A stretch of DNA of 64,000 nt from Thermoplasmata archaeon (GTDB lineage Archaea; Thermoplasmatota; Thermoplasmata; Thermoplasmatales; Thermoplasmataceae): the NCBI GenBank assembly GCA_021817255.1, contig JAKAVO010000002.1, positions 1-64,000 of the forward strand, in the 5' to 3' direction. Shown here one piece after another: positions 19,573-28,340 of this stretch (its first letter is position 1; each line of letters opens with the position of its first letter). The notes beneath the pieces were generated by a model. The model was not told where the DNA came from, did no database searches, and was given only the letters and a program-made list of their open reading frames with translations. Position numbers and translations under genes: made by a program.

Positions 19573-22500
19573 TTTCTCTTTCTCCCCCTTATTGCCACTG
19601 TAGATATTCCTCCTATTACTGCAATTGCGATTATTATTAGCCCGTACTCAATAGTTGCAAATGGATCGCCAGTATAGTTCGAGATTACGCCCGGGCCCTT
19701 TGAATACACCGTAACACCCGGAACGTTTGGTGAAGTATATTGGATGGATATATACTTCGTTTCATTTGTATTTGTAAGATTGGCGACGACTGCTATGTTA
19801 AATGTGCTCACCGGGTGTGATCCTGGAGTAAAGACGATGCTGATCACTTTTGACTGCGAATAATTCAAGGTAATATTGCTTACCGCATGTCCTTTATATA
19901 ACAGGCTAACGTTCCAGTTTTCTGTAACCAGGCTTTGTATTAATGACGAGTTTATTGACAGATTAACATTTTCCCTTGTGTTGCCTGTGTTAGTGACCTT
20001 ATATTGTAAGATGGAAGAGCCATTGTTATAGCTTGGGGCAGTATTTAGTTCCTTGATGCTGAAATTCAGGTTCTTTGTTAAATTAACCTTTACATAGTCA
20101 TTCAGGGAGCCACCGTTATAAGATATCTTGATTGGAACTGAGTTGACACCTTCTGGAACCAATTTCTTGTTGGTTAAAGTTACCTTTATGCTTACCGTTT
20201 TGTTGATTGCAAGGTTGTGGATCACTGACTTGTTGAAAGACATTGACCATGCACTGCTGCCTGATGCAAGAGTTATATTTTCCATTGAATTAAGGTGGTT
20301 TCTAAATGTCAGGTTGTACGTTACAGAGTGATATTCAGTAGTATTGCTGACCTCTTTCTGTGATATTGTTATGTTTCCTATTAGAATCTTGCTGAGAAAC
20401 AGGTTAACGACCCTTGACTCATTTGTGTTGACTGTCTGAGAGTTCCTGTATGCGTAAGAGGTTGTGTAGCCGTTTACTGTAACACTATTAGACATGTATG
20501 CAGAGAAAGCATAATTCTCTGATGGCAACAGTATGGGATTTCCATTTGACCCTATCCTGAACAATTCTTTATTCAATGTTATGTTGACAGGCAAGGATTT
20601 CAGATTTCCAGATACGTAGGTGTTTAATGAAATCAAGTTAGCTTTAGTAGCCCTTATGGCCAGATTATCCGTGGCTTCAAAAGGAGATATGCTAAACACT
20701 CCTGTTCCGGCCATGCTATAATCTGTGGAGTACACATAGTAGGTGTAATTTCCATTAAAGAGATGGAGCGAGAAGCTTCCATTGCTTTTTGTAACTGCCT
20801 GATCTACCATCGTTCCGTTTTTATAGATATTCAAAAAGTATCCTGATACCAGATTTCCGCTGGCGGAAAGTTTCCCATTCACATTTGTCTTGAAGGTGTA
20901 ATTATTTCTTGCCAGGGTAAGGCTTGTTGAGGTGGTTAAGTCGATGTTCTTGCTTCCGGAGTAAATGAATTCACCACTGCCTGTTACAATATGTGAAGTC
21001 AGGTTTACGTAATATTGCCCAGCAGGAAGCAGATTCTTCATGTTCGGCAGAGCCAGAATGTGCCCATTGGCCATTATTTTCAGGGATTGGTTTCCTATTC
21101 TGCTGTTCAGTATACTGAGGCTATAGGACTGTGTTAGAGATGCTGCCATAGTAGTGTTCTGTGAGAGAGTAACTTCCTGAATAGCAGCTTTGTTGCCAGC
21201 TATTGAGTAAACGGTGTAATTTCCAGGAGACATCATGAATGGATTTGTAACCAGGTTTCCATTCTTGTTGTAGATATCCATTGTGTTTGCGTTGGAAATT
21301 GATAATGTGACCTTTGGTGTATAGCTTACGTTCAATGACATATTTGACATGCCCACTGTGAAAGTGTTTGTGTAGTTTAAAGCATACATATTGCCACCGG
21401 TCATTGTGAAAACATAACTGCCTGAAGGCAACGAAGCTTTTGCGGTCCCATTTATTATTTGCAATGTTGCAGTGGATGTGCCATATACGTTCAACTTTCC
21501 ATTCAGAAGTGCTGCTTTTTGGTTGGCATGGAAATTTAACGTTACTTCTTTTGAACTTACTATCAGTGGCACGGCTACAGACTGGCTCAACTTATCAGAC
21601 ATTCCAGTATATCCGGAACTATAAACCCTGAGCGAGAATCCACTTAGAGAGGGATTCTGTGTAAAAATGGTGGCATATCCGCCACTTATGTTTACAGCTT
21701 CAAACGGATTTCCGGATAAGTTGAAAATTGCTGCTCCTGAACCAACAGCCGAAAGAGAGTTGAATGACCCCGTAATTCCCGGATTAAACACTTCTATTCT
21801 CTCAATTGTGGCGTTTGTGGGTTTTAAAGCAATGAGTCCAGTCGAAGTGATGTGCGAAGTTGTGGATGCATAGTAATTCTTTCCTGCTTTGCTAATTGTT
21901 TCATAGAAAGTGTATTTAGAATTGGATGGCAACTCCACAGTTAAATTTTTAAGTTTCGAGGCTCTGAATTGCAGTATGCTTTGGCCGGAAATAATTCCTA
22001 TGGTTCCTGAATACAGGCTTAAATTGACATTATTATTGATAACAGATGTATTAAGGCCCTTTGTAAATTGGAACGTAAAACTTGAAGTTTTGTTTATGTT
22101 GAATGAATTAAATACCACATAATTGCTGACATTCTTATATACTGTATAGTACCCAGGAGCGACAAGGCCAGTAAACACATTATTCCCAACGTTTGTAAGG
22201 TTTTGGTAGGCACCCAAATCTCCATTCTCAAGCAATGAAAGATTTCCATTTGCTTCCGGGCCCGTTAATGTTACTGTTGCATTTACGCCTCTCCTGAGGT
22301 TCAATGTTACTAATTTGGTAGTATTCAGGTTTTGGAATGTTACTTTGTTTACATTTGAAATAAGATCTCCAAAGCTTGCACTCACCAGATAACTGCCGGA
22401 ATTTACTCCTGCAGTTATCTGCCCTGTGCTATTGGTTATGAATTTTCTTCCTCCAATATTTACAGTTACTCCGGAAGCCACTTTTCCGCTTAAGCTTACT

Positions 22501-25500
22501 TTAACATTAAGTGTATTTTTCTGGATGACTATATTCTTGGCTATGTTAGTACCATTTGCAATTGTTATGATGCTTACGTCATTGTAAGTAGTGCCGTTTG
22601 TGTGAACGCTTACATTGTAAATTCCCATGGGTATGTTTTGGAAATTGTATTTCCCGTTCACTAAATTAACAGCAAATTTTTGGTTGGATGAGCTATTTTC
22701 CATTGTAATCCTTCCACTGTTTACTGGCGTGTTCTTGGCACCCGTTGAGGTTGGTGTTTGCAGGGTTACGTTGCCAGTTGCAGACGTGCTTGAAGTAATC
22801 AAGTTCTTCTGTATGTAATAATTAGGAAGGCCCGTTGTTTCGTTGATTCCATAGACTTTTCTTTCTGCCATAGCTCTGCTTACAAATATCTGCTTGGAGG
22901 ATAGGAAGCTTTTCCCCTCCAAAAATTGCTTATTTAGTGCACCATACGAATAGATCAATGTGTCATTTCCGGGCAATGCAGTGATGTTGTAATAGCCATT
23001 CTTATTGGTTACAACTGTACTGTGAGGTACGTTGTACTGGTCATAAACGGTAACTCTGGCACCGGGAACAGGTGTTCCTCCAGGTGTTTTGACCTGTCCT
23101 TCAACGACTGCACCGGGGAAATATCTTATTATTGGATCAGAAGATTGAATTATTGATGACAGTCTGGGAAAAATAAAAGCTGTTCCTTTCCCAGAATGTT
23201 CAAGGGAATATGCTTTTTGAAGTGGTTTAACTGTGAAATTGTTGAGGTGGCTCGAATAATTTGTATAAGGATTATATGGAACACCCTCATAGCAAATTTC
23301 AAAATTGCTCATATTGTATGCGGGTTCCATGGTATACCTTGAACTCCCGTACGAAAGTCCGGGTATCCCATTTGTCTGCCCCACAGCTGAAGGTGGCAAC
23401 CCTATCAGTGTTTTGTAAATTGTGGTGTTGTAAAATGCCGGAGTGTATCCCAGCTGATAAGATGTTACTGAAGCAGTAGGCGGCGTTAGATTGAGTGGAA
23501 ATGTGCCATTAGTGGTCACTGCATAGATTTGATAATAGTTATAAGGAACTATAGCTCCGGATGACGTTGTGTATGTTGGAGTGTTGGTTAAGTAAGAAGG
23601 CGCATAGAATGTTCCGGTGTTTACAGCTGAGAGCGGAAACAATGTGTGGTCAACCTGAATATATTGAATACTCCACCCTGTCACATGTTGAAGTTCCTGG
23701 TACAGGTTAACAAGATCTGGCAGGCTTAGTTTAGAAGCCAGCTGACCCTTTTCGAGGGCATAATATGCATTTGCGCTGGATATGCTTGAGTTGAATTTTC
23801 CATATATTGTTGAATTTTCCCTAATCCAGCTTTCATATTGCACTGGATTTTTATATATGTTCTGAAGCAGGTTAATTTCAGAGTTGTTAAAATACTGGGA
23901 AAGCACATTTTGCATGCCTGGAGAAAACTTGCCGCTTGAATTGTCCAGGGAAGCTTGCATTAATCTCGCAGAGAAAAGTGCAATAATTTGAGATTGGTTA
24001 GTGGAGAGCAGAATCTGACCCGCTACCTGATACGCTTGCTGAAAATCATCCGCAACTGTTGGGTGTTGGCCCTGGTAGAGTTCCTGGAAGCCATAATCCC
24101 ACCAATTAACATAGGCAGGCTTGTCTTCAAGAGAAAGGTTTGCCTGTTGTTGGGCGAACCATGCCATTGACTGGGACAGAGGGCTGCTGCTGTTTGTTAT
24201 ATCTGACCCGGTCTGGCCAAAATAAGCACTCTGGTTAGCAAGGTACTGTGGTGGTTTTGCAAATGCCGGCAATGATGAATATACCTGGTGGTTCACGCTT
24301 GAAGCTGAGTTGACGGGCACTGCTGCTGACATCACTCCAAGCCCGGACGGAATCAATATTCCGAATACAACTATAAGAACCATTACTGCCTGGAGCCATG
24401 AGACATCCCCTTTAATTCCACTTCTCTTCCTGAAAGCTTTTTTAGTTCTGGTATCGTCCTTTACGTTGGCGAGTTTTAGTATGTCTGCAAAATAATACAG
24501 GAGAGCTCCCCCCATAATTGCATAAGCTGGTGACGCTGTGATGTTAAATCTTGCAGCTGTGAAACTCATATATATGGATACACCTGAAAAAATAATTAAA
24601 AATGCGAGGGAATCAGTTTTTTCCTTGATAAATTTATAGATTACAAACATGAATCCCCCTATTCCAACCACGAACTGGGCGACTCCGAACCCACCAATGT
24701 ATTGGCCAAGCGCTGGAGCCTGAGCCTCTGCGATTGTAGAGTAGAGCCTGGATTTAATGAAGTATCCTTCACCACTAACAATTTCGGCATATATATGTGG
24801 AGAAATGAAGTAAAGTGCTCCAACAAATGCACCCACGGTCAAAACAAGAACCGGAATTGCAATTATCCATGGTTTTCTGCCGACAATTCCTATGAGGGCT
24901 GCTATGAAAATTACAGCCACTCCTATCAGAAGAGGTGGGACAAACCATATTGCCGGTGCGTTTGGAGCTGTGAAGTAATAGTAATAGCCCATTGCAAAGG
25001 CAAGAGGCACAAAGATTGCTGTTATATAAAGCAGATATCCAGTGTTTCTGGACAGGAAAAGATTTATCAGCAATTGTACAACAACATATATAGCTATAAT
25101 TGCAAGAATATAAGCATGTCCCTGCCATGATAACATAAGGGCACCATATGATGCACCTGCAAATAAAGCGTAAAACGTTGGTTTTTTATTCGAGCGAATG
25201 TAATTTACGATACTTTCATAATAAGAAGTTACTTTCAATAAGCTTCCTTCTATTACCCTGTTTTTATTGGCGCTCTGCACCGCTCTTTCAAAGAAGTATA
25301 TCGCAAAGAATGCGAAGATAAGTTCTGGCGTATGCATTCTCCCATCTGAAAGTATTCCAGATGTAAGGTTGCTTGGCATTAAAGTGTAAAGGACTGCAGC
25401 TATCATGCCTGCTTTTCTTCCAAGGATGCTCTTTCCCAAAAGGTAAACGGGGATGATCAAAAGAGCACCAAAGACAGCATCAAATTCCATAAATGAGTAA

Positions 25501-25853
25501 TATGCTGCGGTCGTTGCGCCACCAAATAGAGGTGCGGTGATTGTTGCAACAAATACAATCATCCAGTGGAAAAATAGTGGCCTTGGGTTTCCAGACCCGA
25601 TAGGGTAATTTAGTCCAATTGTGTGGAGCGGCGATGCATGCGTTGCAAGTATCCTAAGTATAATATAATAATTGAAATATGGATCACTGCCACCGGAGAA
25701 ATTCCCAAATCCATCAAGGAATGTCTGCCCCCACATGTAAAAATTAGATAGAAACATATAGAGTGCAAATAGTAACAGGACTCCTGCGAATTCCCAATTT
25801 CGGCTGAACCAGCCTCTTAATTTCTTTATAGATTCAATTTCCTGGAGTTCCAT
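19569..25853 (-). CDS. aglB: AglB/STT3-family oligosaccharyltransferase with very large repeat-rich extracellular C-terminal extension
   Basis: N-terminal multi-TM region with FLDGFGNFSGGSDPYFNYYIILR (catalytic DxD-region-like), WWDYGFQELYQGQHPTVADDFQQ; then CarboxypepD_reg-like (GQVKTPGGTPVPGARVTVYDQYNVPHSTVVTNKNGYYNITALPG) and NEW3-like domains and a C-terminal TM. Confidence 0.9.
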   Translation of the reverse strand: MELQEIESIKKLRGWFSRNWEFAGVLLLFALYMFLSNFYMWGQTFLDGFGNFSGGSDPYFNYYIILRILATHASPLHTIGLNYPIGSGNPRPLFFHWMIVFVATITAPLFGGATTAAYYSFMEFDAVFGALLIIPVYLLGKSILGRKAGMIAAVLYTLMPSNLTSGILSDGRMHTPELIFAFFAIYFFERAVQSANKNRVIEGSLLKVTSYYESIVNYIRSNKKPTFYALFAGASYGALMLSWQGHAYILAIIAIYVVVQLLINLFLSRNTGYLLYITAIFVPLAFAMGYYYYFTAPNAPAIWFVPPLLIGVAVIFIAALIGIVGRKPWIIAIPVLVLTVGAFVGALYFISPHIYAEIVSGEGYFIKSRLYSTIAEAQAPALGQYIGGFGVAQFVVGIGGFMFVIYKFIKEKTDSLAFLIIFSGVSIYMSFTAARFNITASPAYAIMGGALLYYFADILKLANVKDDTRTKKAFRKRSGIKGDVSWLQAVMVLIVVFGILIPSGLGVMSAAVPVNSASSVNHQVYSSLPAFAKPPQYLANQSAYFGQTGSDITNSSSPLSQSMAWFAQQQANLSLEDKPAYVNWWDYGFQELYQGQHPTVADDFQQAYQVAGQILLSTNQSQIIALFSARLMQASLDNSSGKFSPGMQNVLSQYFNNSEINLLQNIYKNPVQYESWIRENSTIYGKFNSSISSANAYYALEKGQLASKLSLPDLVNLYQELQHVTGWSIQYIQVDHTLFPLSAVNTGTFYAPSYLTNTPTYTTSSGAIVPYNYYQIYAVTTNGTFPLNLTPPTASVTSYQLGYTPAFYNTTIYKTLIGLPPSAVGQTNGIPGLSYGSSRYTMEPAYNMSNFEICYEGVPYNPYTNYSSHLNNFTVKPLQKAYSLEHSGKGTAFIFPRLSSIIQSSDPIIRYFPGAVVEGQVKTPGGTPVPGARVTVYDQYNVPHSTVVTNKNGYYNITALPGNDTLIYSYGALNKQFLEGKSFLSSKQIFVSRAMAERKVYGINETTGLPNYYIQKNLITSSTSATGNVTLQTPTSTGAKNTPVNSGRITMENSSSNQKFAVNLVNGKYNFQNIPMGIYNVSVHTNGTTYNDVSIITIANGTNIAKNIVIQKNTLNVKVSLSGKVASGVTVNIGGRKFITNSTGQITAGVNSGSYLVSASFGDLISNVNKVTFQNLNTTKLVTLNLRRGVNATVTLTGPEANGNLSLLENGDLGAYQNLTNVGNNVFTGLVAPGYYTVYKNVSNYVVFNSFNINKTSSFTFQFTKGLNTSVINNNVNLSLYSGTIGIISGQSILQFRASKLKNLTVELPSNSKYTFYETISKAGKNYYASTTSHITSTGLIALKPTNATIERIEVFNPGITGSFNSLSAVGSGAAIFNLSGNPFEAVNISGGYATIFTQNPSLSGFSLRVYSSGYTGMSDKLSQSVAVPLIVSSKEVTLNFHANQKAALLNGKLNVYGTSTATLQIINGTAKASLPSGSYVFTMTGGNMYALNYTNTFTVGMSNMSLNVSYTPKVTLSISNANTMDIYNKNGNLVTNPFMMSPGNYTVYSIAGNKAAIQEVTLSQNTTMAASLTQSYSLSILNSRIGNQSLKIMANGHILALPNMKNLLPAGQYYVNLTSHIVTGSGEFIYSGSKNIDLTTSTSLTLARNNYTFKTNVNGKLSASGNLVSGYFLNIYKNGTMVDQAVTKSNGSFSLHLFNGNYTYYVYSTDYSMAGTGVFSISPFEATDNLAIRATKANLISLNTYVSGNLKSLPVNITLNKELFRIGSNGNPILLPSENYAFSAYMSNSVTVNGYTTSYAYRNSQTVNTNESRVVNLFLSKILIGNITISQKEVSNTTEYHSVTYNLTFRNHLNSMENITLASGSSAWSMSFNKSVIHNLAINKTVSIKVTLTNKKLVPEGVNSVPIKISYNGGSLNDYVKVNLTKNLNFSIKELNTAPSYNNGSSILQYKVTNTGNTRENVNLSINSSLIQSLVTENWNVSLLYKGHAVSNITLNYSQSKVISIVFTPGSHPVSTFNIAVVANLTNTNETKYISIQYTSPNVPGVTVYSKGPGVISNYTGDPFATIEYGLIIIAIAVIGGISTVAIRGRKRK

Positions 25854-25950
25854 TTCTTGACTACCGAAATCGCTAATACAATTGAACTATTAAAATGTTT
25901 AAGAATATTACACTCTTTGATTTGCCAAACTTATCGAGTTTCTTGAGGTT

Positions 25951-27546
25951 TCAAATTGCCCTGGCTTTTGAAATAATATCTTCCAAATTGAGTTCAAGAT
26001 ATGTTGCCGGGAATGGAATTTTAAATTTATCAATGATTATAGGGTCCACTTCGCCTATTAGCCCTGCAGATTTTGGTTTGTCCCCTATCATTATTTCCCC
26101 AGCCCTTCCTCTTATTAGCTCTTCCGTTTCAGTCTCCCTGATAGAGAGATTTTCTATTTCCACTGAACGAAGTATGGCTTCAAGCACCCCTTTCATTGCA
26201 TCATATGATGCCGAATTGCCACTCATAATGCAAGCCATTAGAGTTTTTTGCTTTCCAGATGTATCTATTGAATCACCAACCTCAAAAATATTTTGCGGAA
26301 ATGGTTCAGCTTTATTCTTTTCCAATGATGATAGTACGCTCTGGAAGAGGTTCTCCCTTATTTTGCTGAATTCGATGCTTTTAGGGTTGTTGACTTTGAA
26401 GAACTGGTGTTTGCTGGAGGAATCGCCAAGAACAAAATTCTTGACTTCCTGGAATCCAAGGCTGACCATAATATTTCGCAGAGAATTTGAAGCTTTATTC
26501 AGTTCATTCTCTGTGCCTATAAAATTGTTGTTTAGTGTTTTTTCTTCTATTTTATTAATTCCATAACCCTTTATGAAATCCTCTATTATGTCCACTTCTC
26601 CCATTAGATCAACTCTCCACAGTGGCACTTTGCACTGGCCATTGCTATAGCTAATTCCCATTTTTGAGAGTGATTTTTTAATCTCATCCTTATCTAATTT
26701 GCCCAGTCCTGTCATCTTTCTAATGCGTTTATCGCTGACCTCGATTTTTTTTGAATTCAGCATGCCTGCATAATTGGAAAAGGATGCTGGAATTGTGACA
26801 TCAATGCCTTTGCTGAGAAAATATCCCGCCATAAGCCTGAAGCCAAGATCTAATCCCTGCTGTGAAGTTGCTGTAATATCCACTAACAATTTCTTTGTTT
26901 CCGATGTGGTTCTGGTTCTGTACGAGTTAAAAAAAGGTGGCACTGACATTATTCCTGATTCATCTGACACAGCAAAAACCTTGTTCAAGCTGTTCAATGC
27001 CTGGTATTTTATACCCTTTTCGTGTTCATTCAACAGATCAGAAATTTTACCTGTAAGACCATCGTAAGTTGTCATTGTTTCATCCTTGGAGATCGAACTG
27101 TAACTGATTTCCCCGATCACTTTTTCTCTGTCATGTACACCTATTGCAAATTTCCTCCTTGCCTTGCCGACAGACTCCGAAACTCTATCTGAAAATTCCA
27201 GAAAATCGCTGCACAGGCGATTGCCATGGAAGAATTGGCTTATACCATCAGTTTCAAATGCAATGAAAAAAGGCCTTGATGCGACTTCTTTAATAGTAGT
27301 TTTCAGGTTTCCGGACAAAAACCTTCCCTCTCTATGAACCCCTCTGGCAAATATTTCCAACTGGTTGTGAATTGACTCTACTGAGTACAAATCAGCCCTA
27401 TCCGGGTTCAGTTCGATCTTGATGTCGGTTTTGTCTTCCCCCTCAAAACTGAATCCTATGACTCTTGAAAAATCCTGGATTGTTCTGTTCCAATCATTTC
27501 CAAAACATTCTCTGAGTGCTTCTCCATTAGTTCTAATAACGACCAT
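25951..27546 (-). CDS. pheT: phenylalanyl-tRNA synthetase beta subunit
   Basis: Archaeal PheT pattern; IELNPDRADLYSVESIHNQLEIFARG and C-terminal GEVDPIIIDKFKIPFPATYLELNL. Confidence 0.93.
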   Translation of the reverse strand: MVVIRTNGEALRECFGNDWNRTIQDFSRVIGFSFEGEDKTDIKIELNPDRADLYSVESIHNQLEIFARGVHREGRFLSGNLKTTIKEVASRPFFIAFETDGISQFFHGNRLCSDFLEFSDRVSESVGKARRKFAIGVHDREKVIGEISYSSISKDETMTTYDGLTGKISDLLNEHEKGIKYQALNSLNKVFAVSDESGIMSVPPFFNSYRTRTTSETKKLLVDITATSQQGLDLGFRLMAGYFLSKGIDVTIPASFSNYAGMLNSKKIEVSDKRIRKMTGLGKLDKDEIKKSLSKMGISYSNGQCKVPLWRVDLMGEVDIIEDFIKGYGINKIEEKTLNNNFIGTENELNKASNSLRNIMVSLGFQEVKNFVLGDSSSKHQFFKVNNPKSIEFSKIRENLFQSVLSSLEKNKAEPFPQNIFEVGDSIDTSGKQKTLMACIMSGNSASYDAMKGVLEAILRSVEIENLSIRETETEELIRGRAGEIMIGDKPKSAGLIGEVDPIIIDKFKIPFPATYLELNLEDIISKARAI

Positions 27547-27550
27547 GAAT

Positions 27551-27877
27551 TTAATCCCTCAAATCAGAATCGGATCTTTCTTTTTCCCTGGTCAGCGTTG
27601 ACTTTGTGTATTCCTTTAAAACACTTCTAATTAGGTCATCTATCGAAATGGCATCTCCCCTGGCCAGCAATGAATTGAGATCATCAACCATCTTCCTTGT
27701 TAGTTGAACTTCAACTTTTTTATTAATTCCCTCATCATCATACTTTTCCATGAATTGCCTGATGGCCATTCTGATAATATCAGAAATGCTTTCAAAATTG
27801 TATTTATCAAGTAAACTTTCCATTTTCTGCATATCTTCTTCGGATAATCTGATTGTTATTCTATAAGGAACTGCCAT
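27551..27877 (-). CDS. CopG-like ribbon-helix-helix transcriptional regulator
   Basis: YRITIRLSEEDMQKMESLLDKYNFESISDIIRMAIRQFM plus a second RHH-like segment; start MAVPYRI preferred over the upstream ATG at 27904, which lies in the operator-like palindrome. Confidence 0.85.
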   Translation of the reverse strand: MAVPYRITIRLSEEDMQKMESLLDKYNFESISDIIRMAIRQFMEKYDDEGINKKVEVQLTRKMVDDLNSLLARGDAISIDDLIRSVLKEYTKSTLTREKERSDSDLRD

Positions 27878-27888
27878 AATAACTCGCC

Positions 27889-27904
27889 ATGAAATACATT
27901 TCAT
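27889..27904. promoter_or_regulatory. perfect inverted repeat ATGAAAT-AC-ATTTCAT, candidate operator of the RHH gene
   Basis: 16-bp palindrome 11 bp upstream of the preferred RHH start; further half-site ATGAAATACA at 27934; TATA-like tttataaa between them. Confidence 0.5.
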
Positions 27905-28340
27905 TAAGGTTATTCTGTTTATAAATATTTGTTATGAAATACAATCGCTGAGAGATATTAATTGCAAATAAAAAACAATCAGTTTGTTTTGCCAGCAAGG
28001 TGCCCTGATAATAGGGCTGGCTTGAAAAATCATTAGCATAATTGTTGCTTTTTTGTAGTGATTAAAACTAAAATATCCATATTGCGCAATGGAACATAAA
28101 TATTTAAATAAAATCATATTTTGCTGGCTTAGGATAAGATATTAGGGTCAATTATTATTAAACAAAAATGATTCAAAATACCAAAAATTCGCCAATATGG
28201 ATAAATGTCTGCTAAATCGCCTTATTCATTATAAAATGAAGATGAGAAATGTTTATCTATGTTTCTTCATAAGTAGCCCTAAAAACTACAAAACACTTTT
28301 AATACTGTAATGTCTACAATAGAAATAAGGTGAAAAAAAA

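Noticed and set aside
24775-25128. Cys-rich minus-strand ORF within aglB (117 aa) and its plus-strand counterpart 24702-25130
   Set aside because: Out-of-frame readings of a TM-coding region; composition is an artefact.
28096-28115. AATATTTAAATA elements at 28101, 38555 and 43770 as a shared operator
   Set aside because: Simple AT-rich sequences consistent with ordinary archaeal TATA boxes.
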